Assembly (NCBI RefSeq): GCF_018294505.1
Contig: NC_057807.1
Location: 142,900,461-142,964,460 of the forward strand
DNA: 64,000 bases
Source: Triticum aestivum
Taxonomy: Eukaryota > Streptophyta > Magnoliopsida > Poales > Poaceae
Direction of reading: 5' to 3'
This document shows, piece by piece, positions 47,930-59,094 of the stretch (position 1 is its first letter; every line of letters begins with the position of its first letter). The notes beneath the pieces are model-generated. The model was not told the origin of the DNA. It did not search any database and saw nothing but the letters and a program-made list of their open reading frames with translations. The translations under genes and the position numbers were made by a program.

Positions 47930-49560
47930 TTGGGTGCTCTGTGGTGGAGACAGTGCTGTGTCAACGGGAACTGGGTGTCTATCTGCTGGGGTTGGTGTTA
48001 GAAGGGGTCTAGCTGGTTCTCTGTCCAACTGGGTAGGGGTACAATCTGCATGAGTGTGGGTTATGTGTGGTGGGGCTGGTTCTTGGGCAAGTACAACCGT
48101 GGTTCTATCTGCATCGACAGGTCGCACGATCTTTTCTGAAGACCGTGTTTTTACTCCCACAGATACTGCCATCACTCCCTCCAATTGAAATGGCTGATAA
48201 ACAAGAAAATTAATTGAATGTACAAACATTGTAAGATAGACAGGTGCAATGGATAGTAGGGAAGAAAACAGGGCATGAAATAATTCACATTTATGTTGTC
48301 TAAGCAAACAGAATAGCAGGACATAATTTCACATATATGATGGCTAATTAAACAGGATAGCATGACCCAATTTCACATGTATGATGGCTAACTAAACAAG
48401 ATAGAATGACATACTTCAAAATATGGTGACTATGTAAACAGGATGACATGATATAACTATACGATGTGTCTATTAAAGTGGTTGGCATGCCATAAATCAC
48501 ACACATGCCGTCGATGGAAACATGATGGCATGATATAATTCACGGATAGAATGACATAATTTAAAATATGATGACTATGTAAACAGGATGAGATGATATA
48601 ATTATATTATGTCTTTAGAAAATGGGTTGGTGGCATGCCATAATTCAGGTACATGCTGTCTATGTAAACATCATGGCATGACATAATTCAAATATATGAT
48701 TTATATACTAAGGAAGTGAGCAGACGGCAATCGCATATATGATGTGTCAACAAGGAGATGGCATTCAATATTGTGTATATGATGTAAAAACTAAGCATTG
48801 CAATACAACATATGCATTATATGAGTAATATAACCCTGCCAAGTTTGATCATACACCTCAGGGGGATAATAGGACTGGTCATCTGCCTCTGAATCCTCCT
48901 CTGAAGAGCTATCTGTAACCAGCAAGATATCTGCTTCAGCAGGTAGCATTGTCTACTCTGAAGACCTTGTTTTCACTCCAGATTTCTCCATCACCAATTC
49001 AAATGGCTGATGCACAGGAAGAGCAGTTGAATATACAAACATTGTCAACAAAAGCAATGAGAAATACAGAAAAGGACGACATGATATAATTCACATATAT
49101 GACGCTTGCCTAAACAACATGGCATTGCATAATTCACATACATAATGCCTTGCAATAAGATAACATTGCATAATTCACATATATAATGTCTTGCAACAAG
49201 ATGACATTGCATAATTCACATATATGGTAATTAGACACTAAACAAGTGGCATTCACACAAAGCATGTCTAAACTAAGCAAATGACATAGCAATGCAAGAT
49301 ACCATACGCATGATATGAGCAACATAACCCTGCCAAGTTAGGGCATGCACCTCGGGGGCAAATATGACTGGTCATCTGTCTCTGAATCCTCCTCTGAGGA
49401 GCTATCGGTAACCAGCAAGACATGCACTTCGTTAGATAGCATTGTCTGCTCTGAAGACCTTGTTTCCACTCCAGATTTTTCCATGACCGTGCTGAATGGC
49501 TGATGCACAGGAAGAGTAATTGAATGTACTAAAATTGTTGACAAATTTAACACGTAATAA
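47930..49560 (-). repeat. Triplicated exon-intron unit in CACTA 3
   Basis: Three copies at about 49330-49545, 48850-49045 and 47935-48235. Each has coding for an acidic Ser/Glu/Asp stretch or its replacement, TRSSE, a splice acceptor, and an intron carrying CATTGTA/CATTGTC followed by ATGATATAATTCACATATAT. The third copy has a longer Thr/Pro/His-rich coding part. Confidence 0.65.
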
Positions 49561-50593
49561 AAAATGATGGCATGATATAATTCACATATAATATGACTGG
49601 CTAACTAGGGTGGCATTGCAAAATTCACATATATGATGCTTGGCTAGACAAGATGGCACTGCATGATTCACATATACGATAAAGAAACTAAATAGACGAC
49701 ATTGACACAAAGCATGTCTAAACTAAGCAGATGACATCTTTAATGTATACAGTAAGCAATGCAAGGCACCATATGCATGATATTACCAACATCAGCATGC
49801 CAAGTTAGAGCAAATACCTCATGGGGTAAATAGGACAATCTGAAATGGGTGGAGGGGGGCTGCCTTTGCGCCCACCATGGAACGATGTCTGCATGAAATT
49901 TTATTGCCACACAAGGCTCGTCTCTTTTGCTCTACATGATCAGTTCCATTGTGTACAATAACTGGCATGCATAGGAATAAAACATAGTGAGATTATGTAA
50001 GGAGTGCATGCAAAAATCCAGAGTGATGGTAGCAAACTGTGGATAGACCCAAAACCAATGATAGCAGGCAGATAATAGGTTTAGTTAAAAAATACAGATA
50101 ATGGCTCCTTTAATGTTTGTTTGCACCCAACATGAAACTCATAGTAGACACTAGAGATTAACGAGATAGTAGACAGATAGTACTGATTGCCGCCCCAATA
50201 TGTACCCCACAACCATTTAAAAACTCAAGTTTCAACATTAGTTTGGACCTGACTCGGAGTCTAATAGGTGAACACGACGATAATGTAGCATGTCATCATA
50301 TTAAGCGACACATAACGTAAGCAGACACAGAAGAGTGCGACCTCTCTTGCGGACCCGTGTAGTCCTCAACGTCATCTGCTCAGTTGATGATGGTAATGCA
50401 GTTGTCGTGGCTGCCGGCGGCGGGAAAGAAGATCTGAGGCGGCGAAAGACAATCTGGAGAGCGGATCCCTGCTGTGGTGAACCCTTCCGTCGTTGGAGCA
50501 GCTGAGCTCGGGTGGAACACAGCGCCACAGGAGCAGGACAAACCACACAAGGTTTTCTTTGACACATATCTATAACAGAAGTAATTGAGTAAG

Positions 50594-51016
50594 GGCTTGT
50601 TTGAATTTGAGGATTCTAACAATGCAGGGATAGGAAATAGACAGGAATAGGATAGGAATGCACATGCAAAACAGAGAATTTAAAAACACAGGATTTCTAC
50701 CAATCTGGGTGTTTGATTCACAACAATTGGAAGATCATAGGATGCAAAAAAGCATGGTGAGATTAAGTCAAACCACAAGAAAATGTACGGTTATAATGCT
50801 ATTATGCTACTATCTCTTAGTTTTGTGCTTGATGGATAGGAATATGAAAAGGAGGAGAAGTGGAAATTAGAATTCCTACGGTTTTTCTTTCAAGGAGACA
50901 CTAAAGGAACAAATCCTACAATTTTCCTTTGCTCCATTCCTTTGCACCAAATTCATGAAAAGTAGTACCATAGGAAACTTTCCAATTCCTATGTTTTTAT
51001 TCACTTTTCCTTTCAA
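50594..51016. mobile_element. MITE-like insertion in CACTA 3 (GGGCTTGTTTG family)
   Basis: Begins GGGCTTGTTTGAATTTGAGG after TAA and is rich in TAGGA/TCCTA. Similar in its first part to the MITE at 55010-55288. The far end is degenerate (near TTTTCCTTTCAAG), so the boundary is approximate. Confidence 0.45.
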
Positions 51017-51745
51017 GCACTGGCGATTCTAGTAGGCAGGCTTGAGCAAGGAAAATCCTACACTAAAAAAATGTTTTTGTGCTACTTCTATTACTTTGGA
51101 CCCAAGCCACTGCCATACTAGCTCAACTCCCAGGCCCATCGACAAATGCACAGCTCAAACGCACAGAGATAAATAATGATAGCGTTCAAGAGAGTCCATC
51201 ACGGATAGCTAAGTTGCCTGGTACCTCACTGCTTGTCATATAGTAGGATAAAATGATCGTATTTCCCATTACTATGAGTGCTCAGTGGACAATATATATA
51301 ACATGTAGAGTAAAAAAGAGATGCAACAAGTGTACAACCTCTTTGGCGAAGCCATGTCGATCTCAGCGTGATTGGGTTAGCCGGTGAGGACGCTCCGGCT
51401 GACTTTGCTGTCGGACGAGGGGAAGAAGATCTTAGGCGTCTAGAGAAGCCCGAGGTACTGCTCCGCTGTGATGGAGGGTTTCGTCGTTGGAGCAGCTCCG
51501 GTGAGTTGGACGACGCCGAGGCTGAAGCAGGACCAGAGAGACAACGAACAAGGTTAACCTGAGTGGGATTCTAATAGCATCTCCAATACATGACGTAAAA
51601 TACATAACCACAAAGTGCTAGATGTAAAATACATCAGCCGCTCATTTCTGAACTTAACTGTCGAAACTGAACTTAACTATCGAAACTGAATTTTGCTGTC
51701 GAAACTGAATTTTGCTGTCGAAATTGAACGCACTAGCAAGGTGAG

Positions 51746-52206
51746 GCTACACGTCGGTCGACTGACTTTTTCATCTCTGGACAGTCGATTTCGCAGCCGT
51801 TGGATACGAAATCAAGGGCCTGCGGTTCATCTTCAACCTCCACCCCCCTGAGCCACCAGCCACCACCGGCCAAACAGCAGCCCCCCGCTGCACACGGCCG
51901 GCGGTGTGCCACCCCGCCCGCCCCGAAAACACTCCCCACCACCGGTCCGCCACCGCCCCGGCCATCCCTCTAGGCCCCCCCCTGTGCCGAGCTTTTTCTC
52001 CGGCGATCCCCACGCCACCACCCCGCCAACGCCCCACCACCGCCACGCGACCACCGCCCCCATCCTGAACCCTAAGATAGATAGTGGGGTACCTCTCTGG
52101 CGAGCCCCCCTCCCCGTTGCGGCCGGTTCTTCCTTCACCCCGGCGATCCCCCCACCCCCTAAAAGTCGATCGACCCAAAAGTCGATTCAGTCGACTGAAG
52201 TGTAGC
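51746..52206. mobile_element. Small terminal-inverted-repeat element, GC-rich core
   Basis: GCTACACGTCGGTCGACTGA at 51746 is mirrored by TCAGTCGACTGAAGTGTAGC ending at 52206. The core (51840-52140) is very C-rich and unlike the AT-rich surroundings, as in elements that have picked up gene pieces. No clear TSD. Confidence 0.5.
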
Positions 52207-54508
52207 TAAATCGGAGCAGCATCGCAAGCAAGAGCAAGAGCGAGAGCAGCAGCGCAAGCAAGTGCACTAGCAAGAGCAGACCAGGTAGGGTATCGAGAGC
52301 AAGAGCAGAGCAGCAGCGCGAGCGAGAGCTAAAGCAGCAGTAGCTCCTACTGATGTGGACGTCGCTACCGAGGGAGCGACGCCGTGGAGGAAGTGGCCGG
52401 CGCCGCCGCCGTGGATGTAGCCGCACCGTGTCGGCTCGGGACCGAGCGCCGACAGTGCCGTGAGATCGAATCAAGAAGAAAATGCGGCGATTAGTGTACA
52501 ACCTCTTTGGTGGCGCCAATTAGGCCGCAGCTTCATCTGAGGAAACTGTGATGATGATGCTCTTTCGATGGTGCAGGTGAAGACGGCGGTGTGGGAATGG
52601 AGGTGGCGCGAAAGACGAGGGGAACATCGAGGCAGCTCCTTGGAGGTGGAGGACGGGGTGGCTGAACTGGCGGGACGATGAGATCGACGACGGATTTACG
52701 GTGGATGAGGGACGTCGAGGTGTTGCCGTGGACAACGTCGTCGGGGAAGAGGCTCCGGCTGGGTGGCGGACGGAGCAGGGTGTGGGGTTTCGTCGTGGGT
52801 TTTGCGGCCTCGGTGTACGAATGGGTGGGCGGATGGGATGGGAGTGGGGAACCATGGCTTAGAGACGCGCTTGTCCGAAATTTGGGGTAAGTTAGGAAAG
52901 TACCCCCCCCCCACCGATTTGAGGCGGTTCTTTTGGTTCAGGGGTACCATGGGCATTTCACATGTCGGGATTTCACAGGAGGTGGGAGTTTTCGCGCGCA
53001 TTGTAGTTTCGGAATAGCAAGGCGCGGGTTGAGATGGAGGGAGTTGTCGGAGCACAAAGAGACAAAGATATATCTTGAATATTTCGGGCTAACAAGGCGC
53101 GGGTTGAAGAGGCGGGAGTTTCGCAGCACGATAGACAGATACACTAGCTTGAATTTTTGGCATAACAAGGCGCGACTTGAAATTTCGGAAGAACAAGCTT
53201 AACGTGTACCGAAAAAAGACAATTTGCACCTCAACACGCACAACACACACACAAACACCATTTAGACTAGAGTAAGGTACACGTGCATTGCACGCATGAG
53301 ATTTGGCAACCAAATTATGAATAAATACCACATTATAGCATGCAAGCTTTGAGTCATATATGCATGATGTAGATGTTCGTTTAATTCTTATAGTTCATTT
53401 CATTCAAAATCATCTAGTTTTTATAAGAAAGCTAATCTATTTTAAGACTCATGGAATTGTGCGTTTTAAGACATATAGTAAAAACAAATAATGGCAAATC
53501 ATGTAGAAAAACATTTCGGCAATTCTGATATGGAAGATTCTAGAACAAATAAGAAGTGCTTGTGTTTTGATGTTTGTGCATTATGCTTAAGTTCAACCAT
53601 GGAGTCTTCTAGATTATACATGTGGCAAAATCTGGTGGAATCTAGATGATATCCAATGGCCAATAGTGCTCAAATTTGCCATCTTTGGACCATTGGATTC
53701 GCCTCATCCAACGACCATCTTTCAAAGTTAAAGTTACCCGCACACAATATAAAAAATATATATAATATAATATATATATATAGGGGTATAGATATAGATA
53801 TGTGATGCGAAAGCCGCCCCTCATCTCCAATTAGAATGGTGTGTCCATGCATGGATGCGACGTTGCCAAATGATGTCTGCCATCGGTATCTCAAATTCAA
53901 ATCAGTCTGACCTTGTTCAATGTGTATACATTACAACATGCTCGTTTCCAAACCACACCACGCAGATCTCCGTTATATTCACGCATGCATGGGTTTCAAA
54001 CATCAGGATCTCTTATTCAAATGTTTGAATTCAACTTTACATTGATTATGACCTCACCTATTCTTTTACACCCACACAATAGTCTTCTCTTTATAATTGT
54101 ACCACTAACTTTCTCTCATGCATGCATGCACACACACTACCAGTCGGCATTATCCATCTCACGCATGCAATATTTTTCTTCAGGTCGGTCTCCCATGAAG
54201 GCACACACCCACACACATCCCTCTCTCCATCATATCGGGCATTCTTTATCTCTCACGCGTGCATGCGCAATGATCGATGTTCCTCTATGTATGTGTGTAT
54301 ATAGCTAGGTCTTTCATAGTTTTCCACACAAACCGATCAATCGATATATCCAGTGAGGTCTCACCCTCTTTCCCCACATCCACATCGATCAATCTATACC
54401 TCTCTCTATAGGATTAACATATATAGCTAATACAGCCACATTAATTATATATCCAACGTCCCCCTCTCATCATCCATGCCTTCCGCTTCATCTCTCAGAC
54501 GCGTGCAC

Positions 54509-54694
54509 AATGGCAAAGACAGGGGGCAGTAAGGGCCCTGCCCCCCCTAACATCACTATATATCGAGGCTAATATGAATGTGATCATTAGACAATTGCTG
54601 CTAAAAAAGGTTTAATTTCATGAATTGACCCTCCTCGTAAAGGATTAGCAATGCTTGGCCCCCTAGCTCATTTATTTTTCATGGCTCCGCCAGT
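54509..54694. mobile_element. hAT-like MITE in the core of the inverted-repeat element
   Basis: Ends AATGGCAAAG and CTCCGCCAGT (the latter the complement of ACTGGCGGAG). Flanked by GCGTGCAC (54501-54508) and GCGTGCAA (54695-54702), an 8-bp TSD with one difference, as hAT elements make. Confidence 0.55.
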
Positions 54695-55009
54695 GCGTGC
54701 AACAGCGCACGTGTTCGCCCCTCTCTCTAAATATCGATCTCGCACTTGTGCATTCCTTCATAGTCTCCCTCCACTCGGCCCCTCGCACCATCTTCTAGCC
54801 GCCCACCGGATTTTGCCACATGTACAATCTAGCAGACTCCATGGTTGAACTTAAGCATAATGCACAAACCTCAAAACAGCATTGGTTCTCTTTTGTTCTA
54901 GAATCTTCCGTATCATAACTGCCTAAACTTTTTTTCTAGTTGAATTGCCATTATTTGTTTTTAATTTATGCTTTACAACGCACAATTCCATGAATCATAA
55001 AATAGATTA

Positions 55010-55288
55010 AGGGCTTCTTTGATTCAAAGGATTCTCAAAGGAATTTTGGAGGATTCTAATCATTAGGAATTTTTCCTATCTTGGTTGTTTGATTCGTAGG
55101 ATTGTAAACCATAGGAATTTTTTCCATATGATTCATTTGCGCTAGATTTCATAGGAAACATCCCATCCACTCAAACCTCTTTGAAAGAATTCTGCATTTT
55201 TTCCATGCACAATCAAACACTCGTACAATCCTGTAGGATTCAAGACGACATTCCACTATAATCCCATGTTTTTCCGATTCCCGCGTTC
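55010..55288. mobile_element. PIF/Harbinger-type MITE 1, 279 bp, TSD TTA
   Basis: Inserted in the right arm of the inverted-repeat element. TTA at 55007-55009 and 55289-55291. The left arm (about 53440) gives the empty site AGATTAGCTTTCTTATAA. Its own terminal repeats are weak. Confidence 0.75.
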
Positions 55289-55310
55289 TTAGCTTTTTTA
55301 TAAAAACTAA

Positions 55311-55659
55311 GATGGTGCTTGGATCCAAGGGACTTATTTTTGTATGACTAAAAATTGTCTCTTTAAGAGACTAAAGTTCCAAGCACCCCTGACTAAAGAG
55401 GGGCTAAAACTAGTCTTGAGACTAAATTTTTTTAGTCAGGGGTACCCCTACTAAAATGTGGATTAGTCCTCTCTCTCCTCATTTAACTCCTCTCCTTTAA
55501 CATGGGCGAGTTCTGGATTGGAGGGTTTGGAGGATAATAAATGCTCATTAACTTGATTTTAGTCTCCTTAGTAGTATTCGGATCCAAGCATGGATGAGGC
55601 TAGCATGTTTTAGTCTCACTACTTTTAGTCTTGGGACTAAAACGTATCCAAGCAACCTC
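55311..55659. mobile_element. PIF/Harbinger-type MITE 2, 349 bp, TSD TAA
   Basis: Terminal inverted repeats GATGGTGCTTGGATCCA and (complement) GAGGTTGCTTGGATACG, with TAA at 55308-55310 and 55660-55662. Sits 19 bases after MITE 1's TSD in the same arm; the empty site is again seen in the left arm. Confidence 0.88.
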
Positions 55660-55805
55660 TAATTGATTTTGAATGAGATGAACTATAAGAATTAAACGAA
55701 GGGCTACATCAGGCATATATGACTCAGAGCTTACATGCTATAGTGTGGTATTTATTCATAATTTCGTTGCAAAATCTGATGTGTGCAATGCACGTGTACC
55801 TTACT

Positions 55806-56508
55806 AGTACTTCGAGTATGTGCAAAACACGTAAATTAGAATACTAATGGCACGCTACACAGTGTCTCTCTTACAGTTCATGAAGCCACATGGCACATGT
55901 GGAGGCGTTGTCGCGACCTCCTTGCGTGGATTGATCATAGTGACGTGCTGCTAGTTCCAGAAGAATGTACTCGTCCTCCCTGAGCCATACTGGCGGTACA
56001 TGCACGAAGCGAAGATGTGAACGCACGCCACACACGCACTCATTCCCTCGCACGCACATGCGGGTACACAGGCGGACGCAATTTTGTACCAAGATCCACC
56101 CCTTGCGATAATTTGACGCATGTAAAGTCGTTCACTTCATTGATGGTCAATTAATACAGCGCATGCGAATTGAGTGGACGTGAGGGCGGAAGAAAGACAT
56201 TATTACTCCACTGCGCGCATGCGAGTAGTTAAATCCTGGGTTGCTAAGTAGTACTTCCATTGGTCTCCTTCGTATTTTGTGCCAATTTTTGACAGTAACA
56301 TAATATTTACGCATTTGAGCAGTGTAGTACTTGAAATTTATGTTCCACTAAACTCATCGGGAGCCGTTTCGGGCCTCGAAACTAAAACCATCAATTAATC
56401 TTTACCTTGTTCCCATCACATTCGAAAGCTTGCTCACACCTACTAGTACGTACCAAACATGAACGTGTTCCCACTATGCAGGTATTAGTACTAGTGCAAG
56501 TACTTAGG
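55806..56508. other. Upstream region of the coiled-coil gene
   Basis: No repeat recognised. A minus-strand open stretch at 55871-56092 (73 codons) has no family resemblance. Contains short direct copies of CGCATGCGA near 56160-56225. Confidence 0.4.
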
Positions 56509-56519
56509 TTATAAAAAGG
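56509..56519 (+). promoter_or_regulatory. TATA box of the coiled-coil gene
   Basis: TTATAAAAAGG lies 70-80 bases before the ATG at 56589; the leader between is CT-rich and ATG-free (TTTCCTCCTCATAAGTGCTT). This is an ordinary plant core-promoter layout. Confidence 0.6.
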
Positions 56520-56588
56520 GGAACTACCTAACCAAAAATTACTCTACCTTTCCTCCTCATAAGTGCTTCTTCTTCGTCCGTGGTTGCC

Positions 56589-57325
56589 ATGGCCGGTGAG
56601 CAGAGCTCTAGGTCGAGAACTACTCATAACAAGGGAGCGGCAGCCAAGGCTGTGGAAAAAAAAAGAGGGCTCGCCACCACGCAGAGACCTTGAAAGATTT
56701 CTCACGGGCAGGCGATGGCTCCCAGGAGCGCCCTAGCCGCGGAGGCGAACATGCCGAGCCGGCGGAGCTGGAGTCGTTATCCCTCGACGGCATGCCCGAT
56801 CAGCTCAATAAGCACCTCAATAAGCAGAAGGAGTTCATCCAAGGCTTGATGGAGTTGCGGAAGGAGAGCCTCGACGACATGCCCGCTGAGCTCAATCAGC
56901 AGCGGGAGTTGACCGCCGGCTTGGTGATGCTGCTGAAGAAGAGCATTGCCTTGAAGAAGAAGGCGACTGGCGAAATCCTGCGACTTCAGGAGGACAAGGT
57001 GAAGCTCTGCCACGAGATCGACCTGTTGAAGGAGAAGAACGCCAGCTAGAAGAAGCTGCATGAGAATAGTAGTTCCTCGATGAAGATGCTGCAGGCCCTC
57101 GTCATGGAATAGAAGGAGGAGTTGGCAAAGCTCCGCATCGAGCACCCGGCTGCTGTCAAGGTACGTAATGCGGCCGTGGAATAGATGATGAAGGCTCGCG
57201 TCGAGAAATCCCGCGTCATGGACAGAATGAAGAAGATGGCGGAGGAGACGCGCAAGGAGATGGAGGTCGTGGAGGCGATGAAGAAGCAGTTACGACTCCG
57301 CAGCGAATTAGATCATTTGGGGTGA
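56589..57325 (+). pseudogene. Intronless coiled-coil protein gene with one frameshift and three in-frame TAG
   Basis: The ATG in good context (TTGCCATGGCC) opens MAGEQSSRSRTTHNKGAAAK. At an A9 run (56656-56664) the coding moves by one base; from there the frame is RARHHAETLKDFSRAGDGSQ and runs about 220 codons to TGA at 57323-57325. It is rich in Lys, Glu and Leu with heptad-like spacing. Residues about 58-85 and 86-112 form an internal repeat (LDGMPDQLNKHLNKQKEF / LDDMPAELNQQRELTAGL). TAG stops are at 57047-57049, 57110-57112 and 57182-57184, and the sequence between and after them stays coding-like (for example SRVMDRMKKMAEETRKEMEV). GC-rich codon use is typical of cereal genes. I do not know the family and see no enzyme motif. 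Most likely a recent pseudogene with its promoter still in place. Confidence 0.6.
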
Positions 57326-58223
57326 TAATCTTCGTTCTTCTTTTGCTGTTGTGTTTCATCTTTTGCTTCGGGTGTTTCGCCGGACGTGTCATGTTCTCTG
57401 TGAGGCATGAATAGTATAATGGTTTTTTGAGGGAATGAATAGAATCAACGAGATGACTAGCAAATTAGATCATTTTTATCGCCATATGGCACTGGGCTGC
57501 CGTGTTTCATGCTCCTCCGTCGCAGTACTACTCCAGTGGAAAACTTGAGTATACCGCACGATTCTTTGCTCCTCGTCGATCAGGTCGTTGGCGCATTTAT
57601 ACGAGCAGTCAAATCACAAGGCCCCGCCTTCTAGCAGTAATGAGCCGTCAAATCACAAAGGCCCCCGCCTCTCGTGAAACCGACCAAGCTAGACTGCCCC
57701 GCCCTCTAGCCTTTTAAAAAATGTATACTTTTGTACAACAGTAGTATCGATGGATTGCGCCATGGAGCAAAACTTGAAATTAAAAAAAAGGTGGTACATA
57801 TAGAGAGCGCTGGTCGCCAAATTATGCATATAGTACTATTAAAAAGGCTAGTCACAATAATGGTGTCCGGCACAACCCACCCCTAGAATAAAACTAAGCA
57901 CCCTGGAATTATTTGACAAAACTAAGCACCCTGAAATTCTTTGACAACTGAACTGCTGGCTATATGATGTTGGCCATATATATTGGACGTATATAATGTG
58001 AAGAAACGAGTGGTATTACTATACCAACTAAAAGATGAAATGTAAGAAATACTAGTATGTACGTACTGAAGAGTTAAAGTAACAAGAAGAAACATAACAT
58101 AGTTCTACTGGGGGCTCAGCACAACACACCCCTCAAATTAAATTAAGCACACCTGAAATTAAACTTTGCAACTATCCTGGTAGACACTGCATTAGAACCA
58201 CCATGAGCAACGACACTGTCGCC
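57326..58223. other. Spacer between the coiled-coil and exonuclease-like genes
   Basis: Contains 57608-57800, a diverged copy of 59948-60210, and short repeats such as AACTAAGCACCCTG (57894, 57923). No gene seen. Confidence 0.45.
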
Positions 58224-58942
58224 TTACTCGGAGTCCTCGTCCACGTCCTCGACTTCGTCCTTGTCCCTCTTCCTCTTGGCCGATACTTCTTTGCTTGAAC
58301 CGCCAACTTGGCTGTTGCTCTTCATCCAACCCTTGTAGATATTGAAACAAAGGTAGCCATCCATTGCAGCGTAGTGGATGTGGTCTATATCTAGTACATT
58401 CCGCTGCCATGCATGACGATGAAACGTGTATGGAGGTTTCTCCAGTTTACCGTACGAAGGATGAACCATGGCTCCTGCCAGGGTCAGCATTGAAGGCTGA
58501 CGAGAGGACACCAGCCGATTCTTTTGGAGGTCGAAGGTGTTGCCTACAACGAGGCCTATCCGACGAGGACTTCTTTGTTGTTACCAAAGTCTACAGTAAC
58601 GAATTTGACTAGGTTGCTCTCGAGGAAGTCCTTAAAATCCTGGCACTCAACGTCGACATGGCATATGTGGTAGACCAAGCATAAGTCATGCACGCAAACC
58701 TGGATCACGGCGGGCTTCTTCCTCTCTTCTTCCTTTAGATCCTTCTCTCGTCCCATGACTATGGTGTACTCAACATCTAGCCCAGCGACCCACTCATCAT
58801 CTGAGTCTTCGAACATGTGTCTGAAGCGAGAAAGGCATCCTTTCACCGTTGCGGAAGAACGGGTGTAGATGACGTCGAACTCATCGCCAGTTATGGTTCT
58901 GAACTTGTACTCACCGCCGATCGGGGAGATTTGGGACACCAT
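58224..58942 (-). pseudogene. WRN/RNase D-like 3'-5' exonuclease-domain protein with one frameshift
   Basis: The minus-strand ATG at 58942 opens MVSQISPIGGEYKFRTITGD; stop TAA at 58224-58226; about 239 codons, intronless. DEDDy-type motifs are visible: LDVEYT (Exo I, D and E), FVTVDFGNN (Exo II, D) and YAAMDGYLC (Exo III, Y-x3-D). The C-terminus is Lys/Arg then acidic (KRKRDKDEVEDVDEDSE), perhaps a nuclear signal. The reading frame breaks once, near 58556: the first frame stops with TAG (58556-58558) after KEVLVG, and the next frame goes on with GLVVGNTFDLQKNRL, consistent with loss of one base. Both catalytic halves are otherwise uninterrupted. The family removes nucleotides from 3' ends, but the role of this plant group is unknown to me. 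An assembly error or a recent mutation could explain the break. Confidence 0.65.
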
Positions 58943-59094
58943 GGATTTGGGAGGAGGGTTAGGATTAGTGGAACTGCCCTAATGTGAATGGACGGGACGA
59001 TAGGAGCGAACCGCCGTAGTATTAAAGGACGTGCGGGGACGAGTAGGAGCGAAGTGCTAGCATGCGAACGGCAGGGTAGTGGCTTTCCATTCTC

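Larger units (their letters stand above)
46920..52855 (-). pseudogene. Multi-exon CACTA 3 gene with serially duplicated exons, product not identified
   Basis: Exon-like segments on the minus strand, 5' to 3': three related proline/serine/arginine-rich 5' exons (about 52500-52855, 51340-51560, 50300-50570), a short exon at about 49850-49970 (GTDHVEQKRRALCGNK), three related exons sharing VKTRSSE (49338-49500, 48870-48990, 47930-48190), and a C-terminal exon at 47079-47327 (DSETSLLVSKKADKNYIEVT, then SVRLLESQLQVERH, coiled-coil-like). The gaps are AT-rich with repeated CATGATATAATTCACATATA units. Several copies carry in-frame stops. I recognise no catalytic motif. By position it corresponds to the transposase-like gene of CACTA 1, but I could not align the proteins. 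Confidence 0.4.
45377..53230 (-). mobile_element. CACTA (DTC) transposon 3, 3' terminus and internal part
   Basis: The terminus CACTACAAAAAAATACACTT at 45377 is preceded by AAG (possible TSD half). For about 270 bases it matches the terminus of CACTA 1, and a GGCCCGTTA-type subterminal field follows (45830-46632). Internal exons read on the minus strand, so this is again the 3' end, as in CACTA 1. The 5' terminus is not seen; the element fades near 53230, just before the inverted-repeat transposon. Confidence 0.75.
53271..55805. mobile_element. Long inverted-repeat transposon (about 375-bp arms), probably MULE-like
   Basis: The left arm at 53271-53650 and the right arm at 54790-55805 (minus two MITEs) are reverse complements at roughly 85% identity by eye, starting AGTAAGGTACACGTGCATTG. 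The core (53650-54790) is non-coding, with an AT-dinucleotide tract (53755-53782). Long arms suggest a Mutator-like element, but I could not find a 9-bp TSD, so the class is inferred. Confidence 0.65.

Noticed and set aside
56656..56664. Programmed frameshift at A9 in the coiled-coil gene
   Set aside because: Three TAG stops follow in the shifted frame, so frameshifting would not give a full protein; a lost base in a homopolymer is simpler.
57047..57184. Stop-codon read-through or TAG reassignment
   Set aside because: Nuclear plant genes use the standard code and no read-through context is evident; decay explains the stops.
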